A program made the position numbers and the translations under genes. Positions 1 to 8,474 of a DNA stretch of 19,907 nucleotides are shown here, piece after piece. Each line of letters opens with the position of its first letter. Within the stretch, counting starts at the first letter, position 1. The notes under the pieces are model-generated. The model worked only from the letters and a program-made list of their open reading frames with translations. It ran no database searches and was not told where the DNA came from. The stretch is from contig CAYXFZ010000046.1 of NCBI GenBank assembly GCA_964464385.1, positions 1-19,907 of the forward strand, in the 5' to 3' direction. The stretch is from CAYXFZ01 sp964464385. GTDB taxonomy: Bacteria > Planctomycetota > UBA1135.

Positions 1-23
1 ACCCCCACCGAGGCGATCCCCCG

Positions 24-1394
24 ATGAGGATTCGCGGGCCTAGTTGGGGCCTCCTCTTGGGGCTATGCAGCTGTGGCGGATCCAGTGCGCCACCGGACAT
101 TATTTTGGTATCCATCGACACCCTGCGTGTGGATCGTTTGGGTTTGTATGGCGCCGAGCGCGCTCCCGAAGGGACCGAACCCACTGTGGGCACATTGGCC
201 TGGCTGGCGCAGGAGGGGACCCTCTTTGAAACCTGCTGGGCGCCGGCCGGCAAGACCGTGCCCTCCCTGGGAAGTTTTTTTACCGGCTTGGAACCCCTCG
301 AGCATGGCGCCTTTTCCCACCTGACCCGATTGCAAGCTCCCTCCTTGATCTCCGCTCTCCAAGAACGCGGCTACCGGACCTTCGGTCGGGTGGCCAACCG
401 TCTCCTGGGTAGCCAACTGGGCTTCGATCGGGGCTTTGAGGACTATGCCCTCCGGCCCCGCCAGTGGGAGCGTCAAGTTGGCCCCGATTTGTTGCGCTTG
501 GCCAAGGCCCCCATCCAAGAAAAGGAATCCCTTCTCTTGTGGGCTCACTTCATGGCCCCGCACCAACCCTACGAACCTCCGCCCGAATTCGCCCGCTGGC
601 AGAATCCAGCATGGGCCCCCCTGGAAGGGAGCACCGTTTTGGCGGGCCTCCATCGCAACCCTGCTTCCCTGACTGCCGAAAATCGTGCCAGTTTGCGCGC
701 GCTTTACGATGGCGAAGTGGCCTGGGCCGCCGAGTTGGCGCGCCGTTTCTTGGCTTCCTTGGATGCCCTGTATCGGGCGGCCGGGCGCGGACCCTTATTG
801 GAAAATGCCTTGGTCATTTTCTTTTCTGACCACGGTGAAGAGTTAGGGGATCGTCAGGCTTACTTCACCCATGCCAAGAGTTTGTATTCCGGAGTGGCCC
901 GGGTTCCCTTGATCCTGGCGGGTCCGGGATGGGGGGCCGGAGTCCGACTCGAGGAGGCCTGCGCCCTACAGGACACCTTGCCCCGAGTCTTGGCGCCCTG
1001 GTTCCCCGAGTTGGGCACCTCTTTGCGTCCCCGCAAGGGCTTTGCGACGGCTTGGCAAAAGGAATTTTTTGCTTGGCGCGAGGGGCCTTGGACCCTGATT
1101 CATGCTCCCTGCGAGGGCCGCGGCTGGGGTCCGCGAGAACCACCGGAGGCGCCCTTTCCCTACCCGGATCTGGCCCTGCATGACCGTCGCCAAGACCCAT
1201 TGGAAACCGTGAACTTGGCGCAAGAAAATCCGCAAGTGGTCCGGCGACTGCAAGCTTCTCTTTGGAATTGGTGGGAATCTTTGCGGCCCGTCCTGCCCCT
1301 TCCGGCCAATGGCCTGGATCCGGATCAATTGCAGGCCTTGGGTTATGCCGAGACCTTTGAGGATCGGGGTTGCGCCCCGCGCCCACCCGGATGA
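24..1394 (+). CDS. Sulfatase-like (alkaline phosphatase superfamily) lipoprotein
   Basis: Predicted exported hydrolase of 456 aa in the sulfatase / alkaline-phosphatase superfamily. The N-terminus is short, basic and hydrophobic and ends in cysteines near residues 15-17 (LGLCSC), suggesting a lipoprotein signal. The sulfatase fold begins with DIILVSIDTLR (metal-binding Asp about 32). The second metal site is FFSDHGEELGD (Asp269, His270), followed by THAK (His283, Lys285). The nucleophile loop reads GKTVPSLGSFFTG: the position that is formylglycine-forming Cys/Ser in true sulfatases (CxPSR) is Thr78 and the Arg is Leu. The enzyme is therefore more likely a phospho- or phosphonate-type hydrolase or transferase than a classical sulfatase. 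The stop overlaps the next start as ATGA, so the two genes are coupled. The start has no clear Shine-Dalgarno sequence and only 23 upstream bases are visible, so a slightly different start is possible. Superfamily call firm, substrate unknown. Confidence 0.85.
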   Translation: MRIRGPSWGLLLGLCSCGGSSAPPDIILVSIDTLRVDRLGLYGAERAPEGTEPTVGTLAWLAQEGTLFETCWAPAGKTVPSLGSFFTGLEPLEHGAFSHLTRLQAPSLISALQERGYRTFGRVANRLLGSQLGFDRGFEDYALRPRQWERQVGPDLLRLAKAPIQEKESLLLWAHFMAPHQPYEPPPEFARWQNPAWAPLEGSTVLAGLHRNPASLTAENRASLRALYDGEVAWAAELARRFLASLDALYRAAGRGPLLENALVIFFSDHGEELGDRQAYFTHAKSLYSGVARVPLILAGPGWGAGVRLEEACALQDTLPRVLAPWFPELGTSLRPRKGFATAWQKEFFAWREGPWTLIHAPCEGRGWGPREPPEAPFPYPDLALHDRRQDPLETVNLAQENPQVVRRLQASLWNWWESLRPVLPLPANGLDPDQLQALGYAETFEDRGCAPRPPG

Positions 1395-3079
1395 ATCACC
1401 CGGTGTCCTTGGCCCCGGCCCCTTCCCGGGCCCCTTGGTTGGAAGGCTTGGTCTTGGCAGGTGCGGTCCTTCTTCTTTTGGCCTTGGGGGGGGAAGCGGT
1501 GCGGGTCTCGTATCACGGGGCCCTGCATGCCACAGTGGGAGATGCCGTGCTCACGCACGGGCTGCAGGCCGAAAACCCTTACCACGCGGGGGCTCCACTC
1601 CGTTATTACTTGCTCTATCCCCAAGTGGGCGCCTTCTTGGGTCGAGTGTTGGGTGCACCTTGGTGGGGTTTCGGGGCCTTGGCCGTGCTGGCCGCCCTTC
1701 TTTTTCCCGTGGCCCTGAATGCCCTTGGCGCGAGTTTGGGTCTTTCCTCTTCGGCCCGTCGGCATTCTTTTTGGGTGGCCTTGTTGGGTTTCAATGCTTG
1801 GGGTTGGTTGGGTTTCGTTTTTTCCTCGACGGGTTTTTCAGGCGAGGGTCCGCCCGTCTTTGCCCTGGCCCCTCTGACCTTCGCCGAGTTTTCCTGGCAT
1901 TGGGATTTGCGCCTGCAGGCCTTTCTCGTCAAGTTCCTGAATGTTTCCTCCTTTGCTCTGGCCTTGCCCTTTGCCCTTTGGGCCGTGGCTGGCCTTTTGC
2001 GAGTTTTGCGTTCGGCGGAGGCGCCGGGTTGGGGTTGGTTTCGGGTGACGATTCCGGCCGCAATGGCCCTAGCCTGGAATCCACTCCTGGGGGGAGTCGT
2101 GGGTCTGGCGGGTGTTTGTTTGTTGCCGCGATTGTTGAGTTTGCAGGGTTGGTCTTCCTTATTGCGGGCCATCTTGGCCATGGCCCTGACCCTCCTGCCC
2201 CTCTGGCCCTGGCTGGCGCCCCTTTTGCTCCCTGCTCCGGAGGGTGGACCGCGCGTTGCCGTGAACTTGGGTTCGCAAGCAGGATTGGATGTGCTGGGTC
2301 CGCTCGGTCTCCTCTTGCCTTGGGCCCTTTGCGGTTGGCGGCGCTTGGATTCCTGGGCTCGTTGGGCCATCTTGGGTCTGGCCCTGCCCGCTCTGGTCCT
2401 GGCCCTGTGGGGGGACCTGCCCTGGGGCAACGCATACAAATTGGTGCGCTGGCTGGGCATCTTGTTGGTTCCTTTGGTGGGCTTGGCCTTGGCCGAACCC
2501 TCGCAGCGTCGGTGGCGCTGGTTCCTCTGGCTGTTCGCTCTACCCACCTGGGTCCTGGTGCCCGTGGCCTATCTCCAGTGGGGCGCGGAAGCCCCGCCGC
2601 TCCCCTGGGTGATTGCAGAGGGCGGATTGGAACTGCGCAATGGCGAGCAACAATCCTTGATTCGGGCCATGCAAGATACCCCGACCCATTCCGTGCTGTT
2701 GGTCCTGCCGCAAGCGGGAGGACCCGGGGGAACGGTTCAAGGTCATCCATGGGCTCCCGTTTGTGGCCGCTCTCTTTTGGTGGATGGTCTGCATGTGCAC
2801 AACGAGGGCCAGCCCGACTTGCACTCGCGGCAGGAACAGGCCGGGGCCTGGTTCTCAGCCCACGAGGCCCCCTTGGCGACCCGATCCTCTGTGGCCGCTG
2901 GAGCCCTCGCCTCCTTGCGGAGTTTCTTACCGACCCGACCCCTCTTGATAGCTGGCCCTCGATCTCCGCTCCGTGCGAGTGTGGCCGAACAAGCGGGCGG
3001 AAGTTTGCTCAAGCAAACGGGGGCCTTGGCCCTGTGGCTCTTTCCGGCTCAGGAAGATCCATCGGCCGACGGAAACTGA
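1391..3079 (+). CDS. Polytopic membrane protein, possible GT-C glycosyltransferase-like
   Basis: Integral membrane protein of 562 aa rich in Leu, Trp and Ala. About nine or more hydrophobic segments lie between residues about 15 and 455, followed by a soluble C-terminal region of about 110 aa containing VDGLHVHNEGQPD. The first periplasmic loop (GDAVLTH, then NPYHAGAPLRYYLLYPQVG) and the overall layout resemble GT-C-fold, lipid-linked sugar-using glycosyltransferases of the PMT/ArnT kind. No diagnostic motif proves that. I chose ATG 1391 because it overlaps the stop of the upstream sulfatase-like gene (ATGA); an in-frame ATG at 1370 also exists. Coupling to that gene suggests a joint role in envelope glycan or lipid modification, which is inference. 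The 3' end overlaps the convergent comM by 71 bases. A long second frame over the same DNA was discarded because only this frame gives a coherent membrane protein. Confidence 0.75.
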   Translation: MNHPVSLAPAPSRAPWLEGLVLAGAVLLLLALGGEAVRVSYHGALHATVGDAVLTHGLQAENPYHAGAPLRYYLLYPQVGAFLGRVLGAPWWGFGALAVLAALLFPVALNALGASLGLSSSARRHSFWVALLGFNAWGWLGFVFSSTGFSGEGPPVFALAPLTFAEFSWHWDLRLQAFLVKFLNVSSFALALPFALWAVAGLLRVLRSAEAPGWGWFRVTIPAAMALAWNPLLGGVVGLAGVCLLPRLLSLQGWSSLLRAILAMALTLLPLWPWLAPLLLPAPEGGPRVAVNLGSQAGLDVLGPLGLLLPWALCGWRRLDSWARWAILGLALPALVLALWGDLPWGNAYKLVRWLGILLVPLVGLALAEPSQRRWRWFLWLFALPTWVLVPVAYLQWGAEAPPLPWVIAEGGLELRNGEQQSLIRAMQDTPTHSVLLVLPQAGGPGGTVQGHPWAPVCGRSLLVDGLHVHNEGQPDLHSRQEQAGAWFSAHEAPLATRSSVAAGALASLRSFLPTRPLLIAGPRSPLRASVAEQAGGSLLKQTGALALWLFPAQEDPSADGN

Positions 3080-4545
3080 TGGCCTGAAGAACATGGTGCT
3101 CTTCTACGCTCTCGCTGGCTTCCAAATCAGCGAGGGTTCGGGCCACGCGCAGGCTCCGCAGGGCCGCGCGTCCACTCCAGTCGAGGGCGGCGGCGGCCGC
3201 TCGGAGTCGTTGGCGAGCGGCGGGAGTCAGACCGCTGGCCTCCAGTTGGGGGCGTTCCATTTGTCCGGCCGGGCCGACTAGGCCAGCACCTTGGCGTGCC
3301 TGTTGCAAATCGAGGGCCCGATGCAAACGATGCTGGGCCTCTTCGCTGGTGGGTGAAGTTGGGCCTGCATCCAGGACCTCGGGTGGCGACGGACCCATTT
3401 CCACGAACAGATCGAAACGATCCAGGAGAGGACCGGAGAGTCGGGCCCGATAACTTTGCAGACGGTGGGGCGGGCAAGTGCAGGGGCGCCGCGGATGCGT
3501 GGCCCAACCGCATGGGCAGGGATTGCAGGCCGCCACCAAGAGAATGTTGGCTGGAAAAAGGGCCCAACCGCCGGCCCGGCGCAAACGTACTTCGCGTTCT
3601 TCCAAGGGCTGGCGCAATCCTTCCAAAACGGGCCTTGCGAACTCCGCCAACTCGTCCAGAAACAAAATTCCGCGGTGCGCGCGGGAGATTTCACCGGGGC
3701 GCACCGGGCGGCCACCGCCCNNNNNNNNNNGGTGGCCGAATCGGGAGATGCTGCAAGGGACTGAAGTGGGTCTCGACGGCGGCAACTTCCAGGGCCTCGG
3801 CCGTGGTCAAGTGGGGGAGGAGGGAAACCAAGCGTCGAGCCAGGAGAGATTTGCCAGTACCCGGGGGGCCCTGGAGAAAGAGAGGATGACGACCACAAGC
3901 GGCCACAATGGTGGCCTCTCGGGCCTGTTCTTGGCCCCGAACCTCTTCCAGGAGCAAGGGTGGGGACGGTTTGGGGGCGGGGCGGGGCGGGGCCGGCCGG
4001 CCCTCCGTGGGATTGCGCAGGAGGGCCAGGAGTTCGCTGAGATCCTGCACGGCATAGACCAGAATCCCGGGCACGAGGGCGGCCTCGGCCGCGGCCTCGG
4101 GCGGGGTCACGATGGCCTCCAATTCCGTGCGGGCGGCAATGGCCGCCGCCAAAGTTCCACGGGCCGGAGGGACGAGATTGCCATCCAGGGTCACTTCACC
4201 CAGGAAGAGCCAGCGACCGGGGAGAGGAGGGATGCGGCGTTGTGCCAAGAGAATGGCCACGGCACTGGCCAAATCCAGGGGGAGGCCGCCCTTGGGCAGA
4301 GATGCGGGCACCAAGTTGAGGAGGATTTTGCCGCGGTGCCAGGGCAGGCCATGGGACCGAAAGGCGGCCGCCAAGCGCTCGGGTGCTTCGCGCGCGGCTG
4401 CATCGGCCATGCCCACGATCAAGGTGCGGGACAAGCCCGTTCCCAGAACGGCCTGCACCTGCAGAATCTGAATTTGGCCATGGAACAAAGAGGCCGCAAA
4501 GGGCAGTTGGGGAGGGCATGGGAGATCCAGGGGAAGGGGGGCCAC
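3009..4545 (-). CDS. comM: ComM/YifB-type Mg-chelatase-like AAA+ ATPase (gap inside)
   Basis: Cytoplasmic AAA+ helicase of the ComM/YifB family, known in other bacteria to promote branch migration during natural transformation. The N-terminal ribosomal-S5-like/ChlI domain (residues about 18-170) has TLIVGMADAAAREAPERL and ILLNLVPASLPKGGLPLDL. Walker A is GPPGTGKS (226-233) and Walker B, after the gap, is GILFLDELAEF. A CNPCPCG...PCTC cysteine set, probably zinc-binding, follows, then SGPLLDRFDLF and the C-terminal Mg_chelatase_C domain. Ten Ns at 3721-3730 shift the apparent frame. The family sequence between RPP and GGG (normally HHTxS plus about five residues) predicts about 30 missing bases, which restores the frame and gives about 518 aa. 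This is therefore not a pseudogene. Start is GTG 4545, directly after an in-frame stop; a TTG about 20 codons later would match other family N-termini better. It lies 42 bases downstream of comEC in the same direction. Confidence 0.9.
3721..3730. other. Assembly gap (10 N) inside comM
   Basis: Run of ten Ns. The reading frame before the gap ends in a partial CCN codon and the frame after it resumes with NNG before GGC GGT GGC. The true missing length must be a multiple of 3; family alignment suggests about 30 bases rather than 10. Confidence 0.95.
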
Positions 4546-4587
4546 AACTCAGCAGACGTCCGAGGGCGACCGAGGTAACGATTGACT

Positions 4588-6588
4588 TCACTTTCCAAGG
4601 GAATCCAAGGGGAGGAACAGGAGACCTCGGCGCGTGGTTGTCCAGGGAAGCGACGTTTGCTCCAGAATGTCCAGGGCCGGGGGTCGTGCCGGTTGCCAAC
4701 CACAACTCAACCAAACTTGGTCAGGTTGAAGATGATGCAGAAGTTCGGCTAGACCATCCGTGCTCCGCCCATGATGGGGCAAGAGCAGGAGATCCACGGG
4801 TCCCGGTGCCAAACTCTGGCGCAATTGCCGCAGGTCGGCGCCCTCCCCATCCCCGGGCAAGATGGCGCGAAAACTCGGTGCTCGAATTTCGGCCAGTACC
4901 CCTCCGCTGTTGCTCTGCTCGAGGGTGGGGTGGAGGCCATGCAGCCAAAGCTCCAACTCGGGCAAAGGATGCACTTGAAATCCGCCGGCGACCGGTGGGA
5001 TCCGATCGGGTCGGAGGAAGGGCCCCAATCCACCTTGATGGTCCGCGTCCGGGTGGCTGGCCATGCCCCAGGCCGGCACGGGCCAACCCAGTTGGTGCAG
5101 GGCCGGGTAGAGGCGTTTGGCGGCCAGTGCAGGCTCTGGAGCCAGCGTGCCAAAGTCGAACAGGGTCGTGTGCTGTGGACCACCTAGGACCAATGCCGCG
5201 CCGTGTCCCATGGGAATGGCGACAACTCCCGGTGGGGCGGGTTGAACCCAGAGGCCCGCCAATCCTCCACAAAGCAAACAGGCCAAGGCCAATCGGTATC
5301 GGAATCGGTCACCCAAGAGCAGTGCCAGACCGGCAAAACACAGGCCAAAAATCCAAGAGGACGGCCAGGCCGGGAGGGGCAGGGGTGCACCCGGCAAATT
5401 GGCCTGTTCCCACGGACGATCCAGAGCATCCAGGAGATCGAAAATGGCCTGGGCTGGCCCGGCCCCGCCCGGTAGGAGGGTCAAGGCAGCGGCCAACATT
5501 CGCAGTCCCATGCTGAGGGCGACGAGGGGCGTCGCCAAGATGCCCCAAGGTTGTAGGCAACCGGAGCGAGCATGCAGGAAGGGAGCGGTGGCGCACCAAG
5601 CAGCTGCAGAAGCACGCAAACAACGTGCTAGCCATGGTCCGCCCGAAGGGCATGCCAAGAGGGCGGCGGCGGCCGCATAAGAAAGCACCAAACCCAGATC
5701 CACCGCCCGCGGAAAGAAGCAAAGTTCCAGGGCCAGGGCCCCGGACCAGAGGGCGGATGGGGGCAAGAAAAAACCCCGAGCTGCGGCCACCTCGCGAAAA
5801 CTCAGCATGGTGACGGCCCGCATGGCGGAGGGGCGGCCCCCGGCCAGGGCCGCGAGTAGCATCAACAACAACAGTCTTGCCCAACGAAAGCGATGCCGGG
5901 TCAAGCGGGCCAAGAGAAGATGCCAGATGTAAAAATGAAAGCCAGACACGGCCAACAAATGGAGGAGTCCCCAACGCCACCACGTATGCCTCTGCTCGGC
6001 CGAGAGCCCCTCCCGTTCGCCGAGGAGGAGAGCGCGGGCCATGCCCGCAGCTTGGGGTTGCAAACGGGTTTGCAAGCGCTGGCGTACCCATTGACGAGCC
6101 CCCTCCAACACTGGCCAAGACCCGGGTTCCACAGCCAAAATGGAAACATCTTGCAGGCGGTAGCCGCGGGCATCCCGCACCCAAGACGCGGTCACCAGCA
6201 CTCGGCCCGAGGGAAGAGGGAGCGCACTTCGCCAAGGAAGGGCAAGTGAGGGATGGGCCAAGGTCTGGCCCTCGGCCGTGCAGAGCTGGTCTGCCCATCC
6301 ATGAAAGCCCGACTCTGCAGGAATGGACTGGCGTACCCGGAAGCGCAGGGAAACGGCGCGGATTTCTTGCGGGATGGGGGCCGTCGGGGCCGGACTGCGC
6401 GCTGCTGCGAGGAGGGTTGCCGAGAGGAGGAGGGGTGGCCAGCTTCCCAGGACAACCGTGGTGCCCAAGCTCAGGAGGGCGAGCCCCTGGCTTACGCGGC
6501 GCGGGCCCTCGGCCAGCCCCTGGGGCTCAAGCAGACCGGCCAACAACACAAAACAAGCGCAGGCGGCCGCCGAAGGTGGGAGCTTCAC
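4588..6588 (-). CDS. comEC: ComEC/Rec2 competence DNA-uptake channel
   Basis: Inner-membrane channel that carries transforming single-stranded DNA into the cytoplasm. Protein of 666 aa, somewhat short for the family (often 700-800 aa). An N-terminal hydrophobic and OB-like region (about 10-160) is followed by the ComEC/Rec2 competence domain with the signature HLLAVSGFHFY (210-220) and several membrane helices to about 450. A C-terminal metallo-beta-lactamase-like domain has SHPDADHQGG (511-520), ILPGDGEG (about 576-583) and PHHG (604-607). Oddity: the usual VGQGDA opening of the lactamase domain is PMGHGAALVL here (about 459-468), so the conserved Gln and Asp are replaced. The start is GTG 6588; an in-frame TGA lies about ten codons upstream, so no earlier start exists. 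The gene is divergent from coaD with 48 bases between them, and comM follows after 42 bases, making a small competence unit. Confidence 0.92.
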   Translation of the reverse strand: MKLPPSAAACACFVLLAGLLEPQGLAEGPRRVSQGLALLSLGTTVVLGSWPPLLLSATLLAAARSPAPTAPIPQEIRAVSLRFRVRQSIPAESGFHGWADQLCTAEGQTLAHPSLALPWRSALPLPSGRVLVTASWVRDARGYRLQDVSILAVEPGSWPVLEGARQWVRQRLQTRLQPQAAGMARALLLGEREGLSAEQRHTWWRWGLLHLLAVSGFHFYIWHLLLARLTRHRFRWARLLLLMLLAALAGGRPSAMRAVTMLSFREVAAARGFFLPPSALWSGALALELCFFPRAVDLGLVLSYAAAAALLACPSGGPWLARCLRASAAAWCATAPFLHARSGCLQPWGILATPLVALSMGLRMLAAALTLLPGGAGPAQAIFDLLDALDRPWEQANLPGAPLPLPAWPSSWIFGLCFAGLALLLGDRFRYRLALACLLCGGLAGLWVQPAPPGVVAIPMGHGAALVLGGPQHTTLFDFGTLAPEPALAAKRLYPALHQLGWPVPAWGMASHPDADHQGGLGPFLRPDRIPPVAGGFQVHPLPELELWLHGLHPTLEQSNSGGVLAEIRAPSFRAILPGDGEGADLRQLRQSLAPGPVDLLLLPHHGRSTDGLAELLHHLQPDQVWLSCGWQPARPPALDILEQTSLPWTTTRRGLLFLPLDSLGK

Positions 6589-6624
6589 GCCAGAGGAGAC
6601 GCAAACGGAGGCTCAGCATGACCG

Positions 6625-6630
6625 TAAACT
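6625..6630 (+). promoter_or_regulatory. -10-like TANNNT hexamer, putative leaderless promoter of coaD
   Basis: TAAACT lies exactly six bases before the coaD ATG (spacer TTCGCG). This puts the expected transcription start at or next to the A of the start codon, the layout of leaderless promoters. No convincing -35 box is visible at 17 bases. The same geometry recurs at three other starts in this window. Confidence 0.55.
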
Positions 6631-6636
6631 TTCGCG

Positions 6637-7165
6637 ATGCCTGATTCCCCTTCCGTCCTCTATGCCGGCAGTTTTGATCCGGTCACGGCCGGACATTTGG
6701 ACCTCATTCGGCGGGGCAGGGATCTCTTCGGGTCCTTGCGCGTGGCCGTCGCCGAAAATCACGACAAGAGCCCGCTCTTTCCCGTGTCCGAGCGGGTCGC
6801 CATGGTGGAGGAGGAAACAGCAGACCTCGAGGGAGTCGATGTGGTCTCGTTTTCCGGTTTGGTGGTGGATTATTGCCGTAGCGTTGGGGTGCGCACCCTC
6901 TTGCGTGGGCTCAGAAGCGTNNNNNNNNNNNNNNNNNNNNNNNNNNNNNNNNNNNNNNNNNNNNNNNNNNNNNNNNNNNCCGATGACCATGACCAATCGT
7001 GCCCTGGCTCCGAAAGTGGAAACCGTATTTGTCATGCCCTCGCCGGGCCTGACCTTCGTCTCTTCTCGTTTGATTCGTGAGGTCTATGCGGCAGGCGGTG
7101 AGCTTCCCGAACTGGTGACGCCCCGCGTCGGTGCCCGGCTGAGCGCCAAATTGAAACCCACTTGA
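6637..7165 (+). CDS. coaD: Phosphopantetheine adenylyltransferase (gap inside)
   Basis: Cytoplasmic enzyme that transfers AMP from ATP to 4'-phosphopantetheine, the penultimate step of coenzyme A synthesis. The nucleotidyltransferase signature AGSFDPVTAGHLDLI (about 10-24) includes the T-x-GH motif. RTLLRGLRS marks the phosphopantetheine-binding region. After the gap come MTMTNRALAPKVETVFVMPS and FVSSRLIREV (the ISSTxIR-type nucleotide motif). The 59 Ns at 6921-6979 put the two halves in different apparent frames. Homologous spacing between RGLR and NR predicts about 22 missing bases, which restores the frame and gives about 163 aa, the normal family length of about 160. The gene is therefore intact. 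ridA begins 5 bases after the stop and is probably cotranscribed. Start is ATG 6637. Confidence 0.93.
6921..6979. other. Assembly gap (59 N) inside coaD
   Basis: Run of 59 Ns. Frame continuity of coaD requires the true length to be 1 modulo 3. CoaD family spacing gives about 22 bases, so the N run is probably an overestimate. Confidence 0.95.
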
Positions 7166-7170
7166 GCCAG

Positions 7171-7584
7171 ATGCTTCCCTCCCAGCAATCAGGTGAAGAT
7201 TTTCAAGTGGTGGAAACCGCAGCCGCCCCGGCCGCCATTGGCCCCTACAGTCAAGCGGTTTGCGCCGGCGGTTTTTTGTTCAGCAGTGGTCAAATTGCAC
7301 TACGACCCGATGGGAGTTTCGTGCAAGAGGATGCGGTTGCCCAAGCCAAGCAGGTCCTCGCCAATCTGGACGCGGTCTTGCAAGCGGCGGGATGCACGCG
7401 ACAGGATGTGGTCAAGGTGCAGGTGTTCTTGTTGGATTTGCAGGATTTTGCCCCGATCAACGAAGTGTATGCGGATTGGTTTGGGGATCACCAGCCGGCT
7501 CGGGCCTGTCTGCAAGTGGCCCGCTTGCCCAAGGATGCCGCCGTCGAAATGGACTTGGTGGCCAGGCTCCCCACGGCGACTTAG
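7171..7584 (+). CDS. ridA: RidA/YjgF/UK114 family enamine/imine deaminase
   Basis: Small cytoplasmic protein of the Rid family, which hydrolyses reactive enamine/imine intermediates such as 2-aminoacrylate produced by PLP enzymes. With ATG 7171 it is 137 aa, near the usual 125-130 aa plus a short tail. Family landmarks are AAIGPYSQAV near the N-terminus, FLFSSGQIALRPDG, VVKVQVFLLDLQDF, and PARACLQVARLPKDAAVEMD. The last holds the conserved catalytic-site Arg (about 111) and the Glu (about 126). A TTG at 7162 overlapping the coaD stop is a longer alternative start; ATG 7171, 5 bases past that stop, is preferred. The stop TAG (7582-7584) overlaps the TAA of the convergent oppC (7583-7581). Confidence 0.92.
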   Translation: MLPSQQSGEDFQVVETAAAPAAIGPYSQAVCAGGFLFSSGQIALRPDGSFVQEDAVAQAKQVLANLDAVLQAAGCTRQDVVKVQVFLLDLQDFAPINEVYADWFGDHQPARACLQVARLPKDAAVEMDLVARLPTAT

Positions 7585-8474
7585 GCCAGTTCTGCCGAGG
7601 TATTCTTCTTCAAACGGATCTGGGTTGGGGTTGGCCTGGGGCCTCTCCAGCCATCGGCCAGCAAGTTCAGGGCAAACAGGGTGGCGGCGAGCATGGCCGC
7701 AGGAAAGGCCAGGAGCCACCACGCGTCCACCAAAGGATTCAGGGCGGCCAGACCATCCGCGGCCAAGGATCCCCAAGAGACCGCCGGTGGTTCTACGCCC
7801 AGGCCAAGGAAGGAAAGGAAGGCCTCTGCCAAAATGACCCGCGGCAAGGTCAGGCCCAAGAGGGAAAGGAGTGCCGGGGCCATGTTGGGAACCAAGTGTC
7901 GAAAGATCAGCCGTGCGCGCCCGGCCCCAGCGGCCTGTGCCGCTTCGACGAAGGTGGTGTTGCGCAGACGCAGGGCCTCGGCGCGGGCCATGCGGGCCGT
8001 CGGCAACCAGAACAGGGCCCCGAGTGCAACGAAGAACAACTGCAATCGTCCAAATCCAATCTGCGCCAATTCGTTTCGGTATTCGCCGAGCAGGGAAAGC
8101 AGGAAGATGACGACGACAGTCAGCGGGACGGACTGCAGGGCGTCCGACAAGCGCATCAAAATGCGGTCGGTGCGACCCCCCAAGAGTCCGGCCAGGGCGC
8201 CCCAAGGGACACCGATGAGGAGGGCCACCAAAGAGCCAAAGAGTCCCACCATGAGGGACACGCGGGCCCCACTCAGGAGCCGAGCCAAGAGGTCGCGCCC
8301 ATGGATGTCCGTGCCCAAGTAGGGGGCCTGGGTCCATTGCGGAGCGGCCAGGCGCTGGGAGGAATCCGGAAGGGCGGGATCGGCCAGGGGCAAGGCCGGA
8401 GAAAGCCAGGCCAAGATGCCTAACAAGAGCAGGAAGAGAACACCTCCCCGGGCCGAAAGAGGGAGCTTGCTCAA
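7581..8474 (-). CDS. oppC: ABC transporter permease, OppC/DppC family
   Basis: Inner-membrane permease subunit of a peptide/nickel-type importer, 297 aa. It shows the OppC N-terminal helix (GGVLFLLLLGILAWL), then YLGTDIHGRDLLARLLSGARVSL (residues about 52-74), typical of the family. About five further membrane helices follow, with the EAA loop FVEAAQAAGAGRARLIFRHL that contacts the ATPases. The start appears to be TTG 8474, whose last bases form a TTGA overlap with the oppB stop, matching the coupled layout upstream; no better start is evident. The 3' end collides with ridA (stops overlap in TTAG). Confidence 0.9.
   Translation of the reverse strand: MSKLPLSARGGVLFLLLLGILAWLSPALPLADPALPDSSQRLAAPQWTQAPYLGTDIHGRDLLARLLSGARVSLMVGLFGSLVALLIGVPWGALAGLLGGRTDRILMRLSDALQSVPLTVVVIFLLSLLGEYRNELAQIGFGRLQLFFVALGALFWLPTARMARAEALRLRNTTFVEAAQAAGAGRARLIFRHLVPNMAPALLSLLGLTLPRVILAEAFLSFLGLGVEPPAVSWGSLAADGLAALNPLVDAWWLLAFPAAMLAATLFALNLLADGWRGPRPTPTQIRLKKNTSAELA

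Noticed and set aside
1..23. GAGG at 10-13 as a Shine-Dalgarno for the first gene
   Set aside because: Spacing of ten bases and weak match; only 23 upstream bases are visible, so no call was made.
1309..3087. 592-codon open frame overlapping the membrane protein gene in another plus frame
   Set aside because: It is Gly/Arg/Pro-rich low-complexity translation with no domain, whereas the chosen frame gives a coherent polytopic protein with an ATGA junction.
3087..3107. GAAGA...TCTTC inverted repeat as terminator of the membrane protein gene
   Set aside because: Short, AT-containing 5-bp stem with a long loop and no U tract, inside the comM coding sequence.
3009..4545. comM as a frameshifted pseudogene
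   Set aside because: The only frame change coincides with the N run, and the motifs on both sides are intact.
3478..5516. Long plus-strand open frames opposite comM and comEC
   Set aside because: They run antisense to strongly recognised genes, are rich in Gly/Arg/Gln, and cross the N gap.
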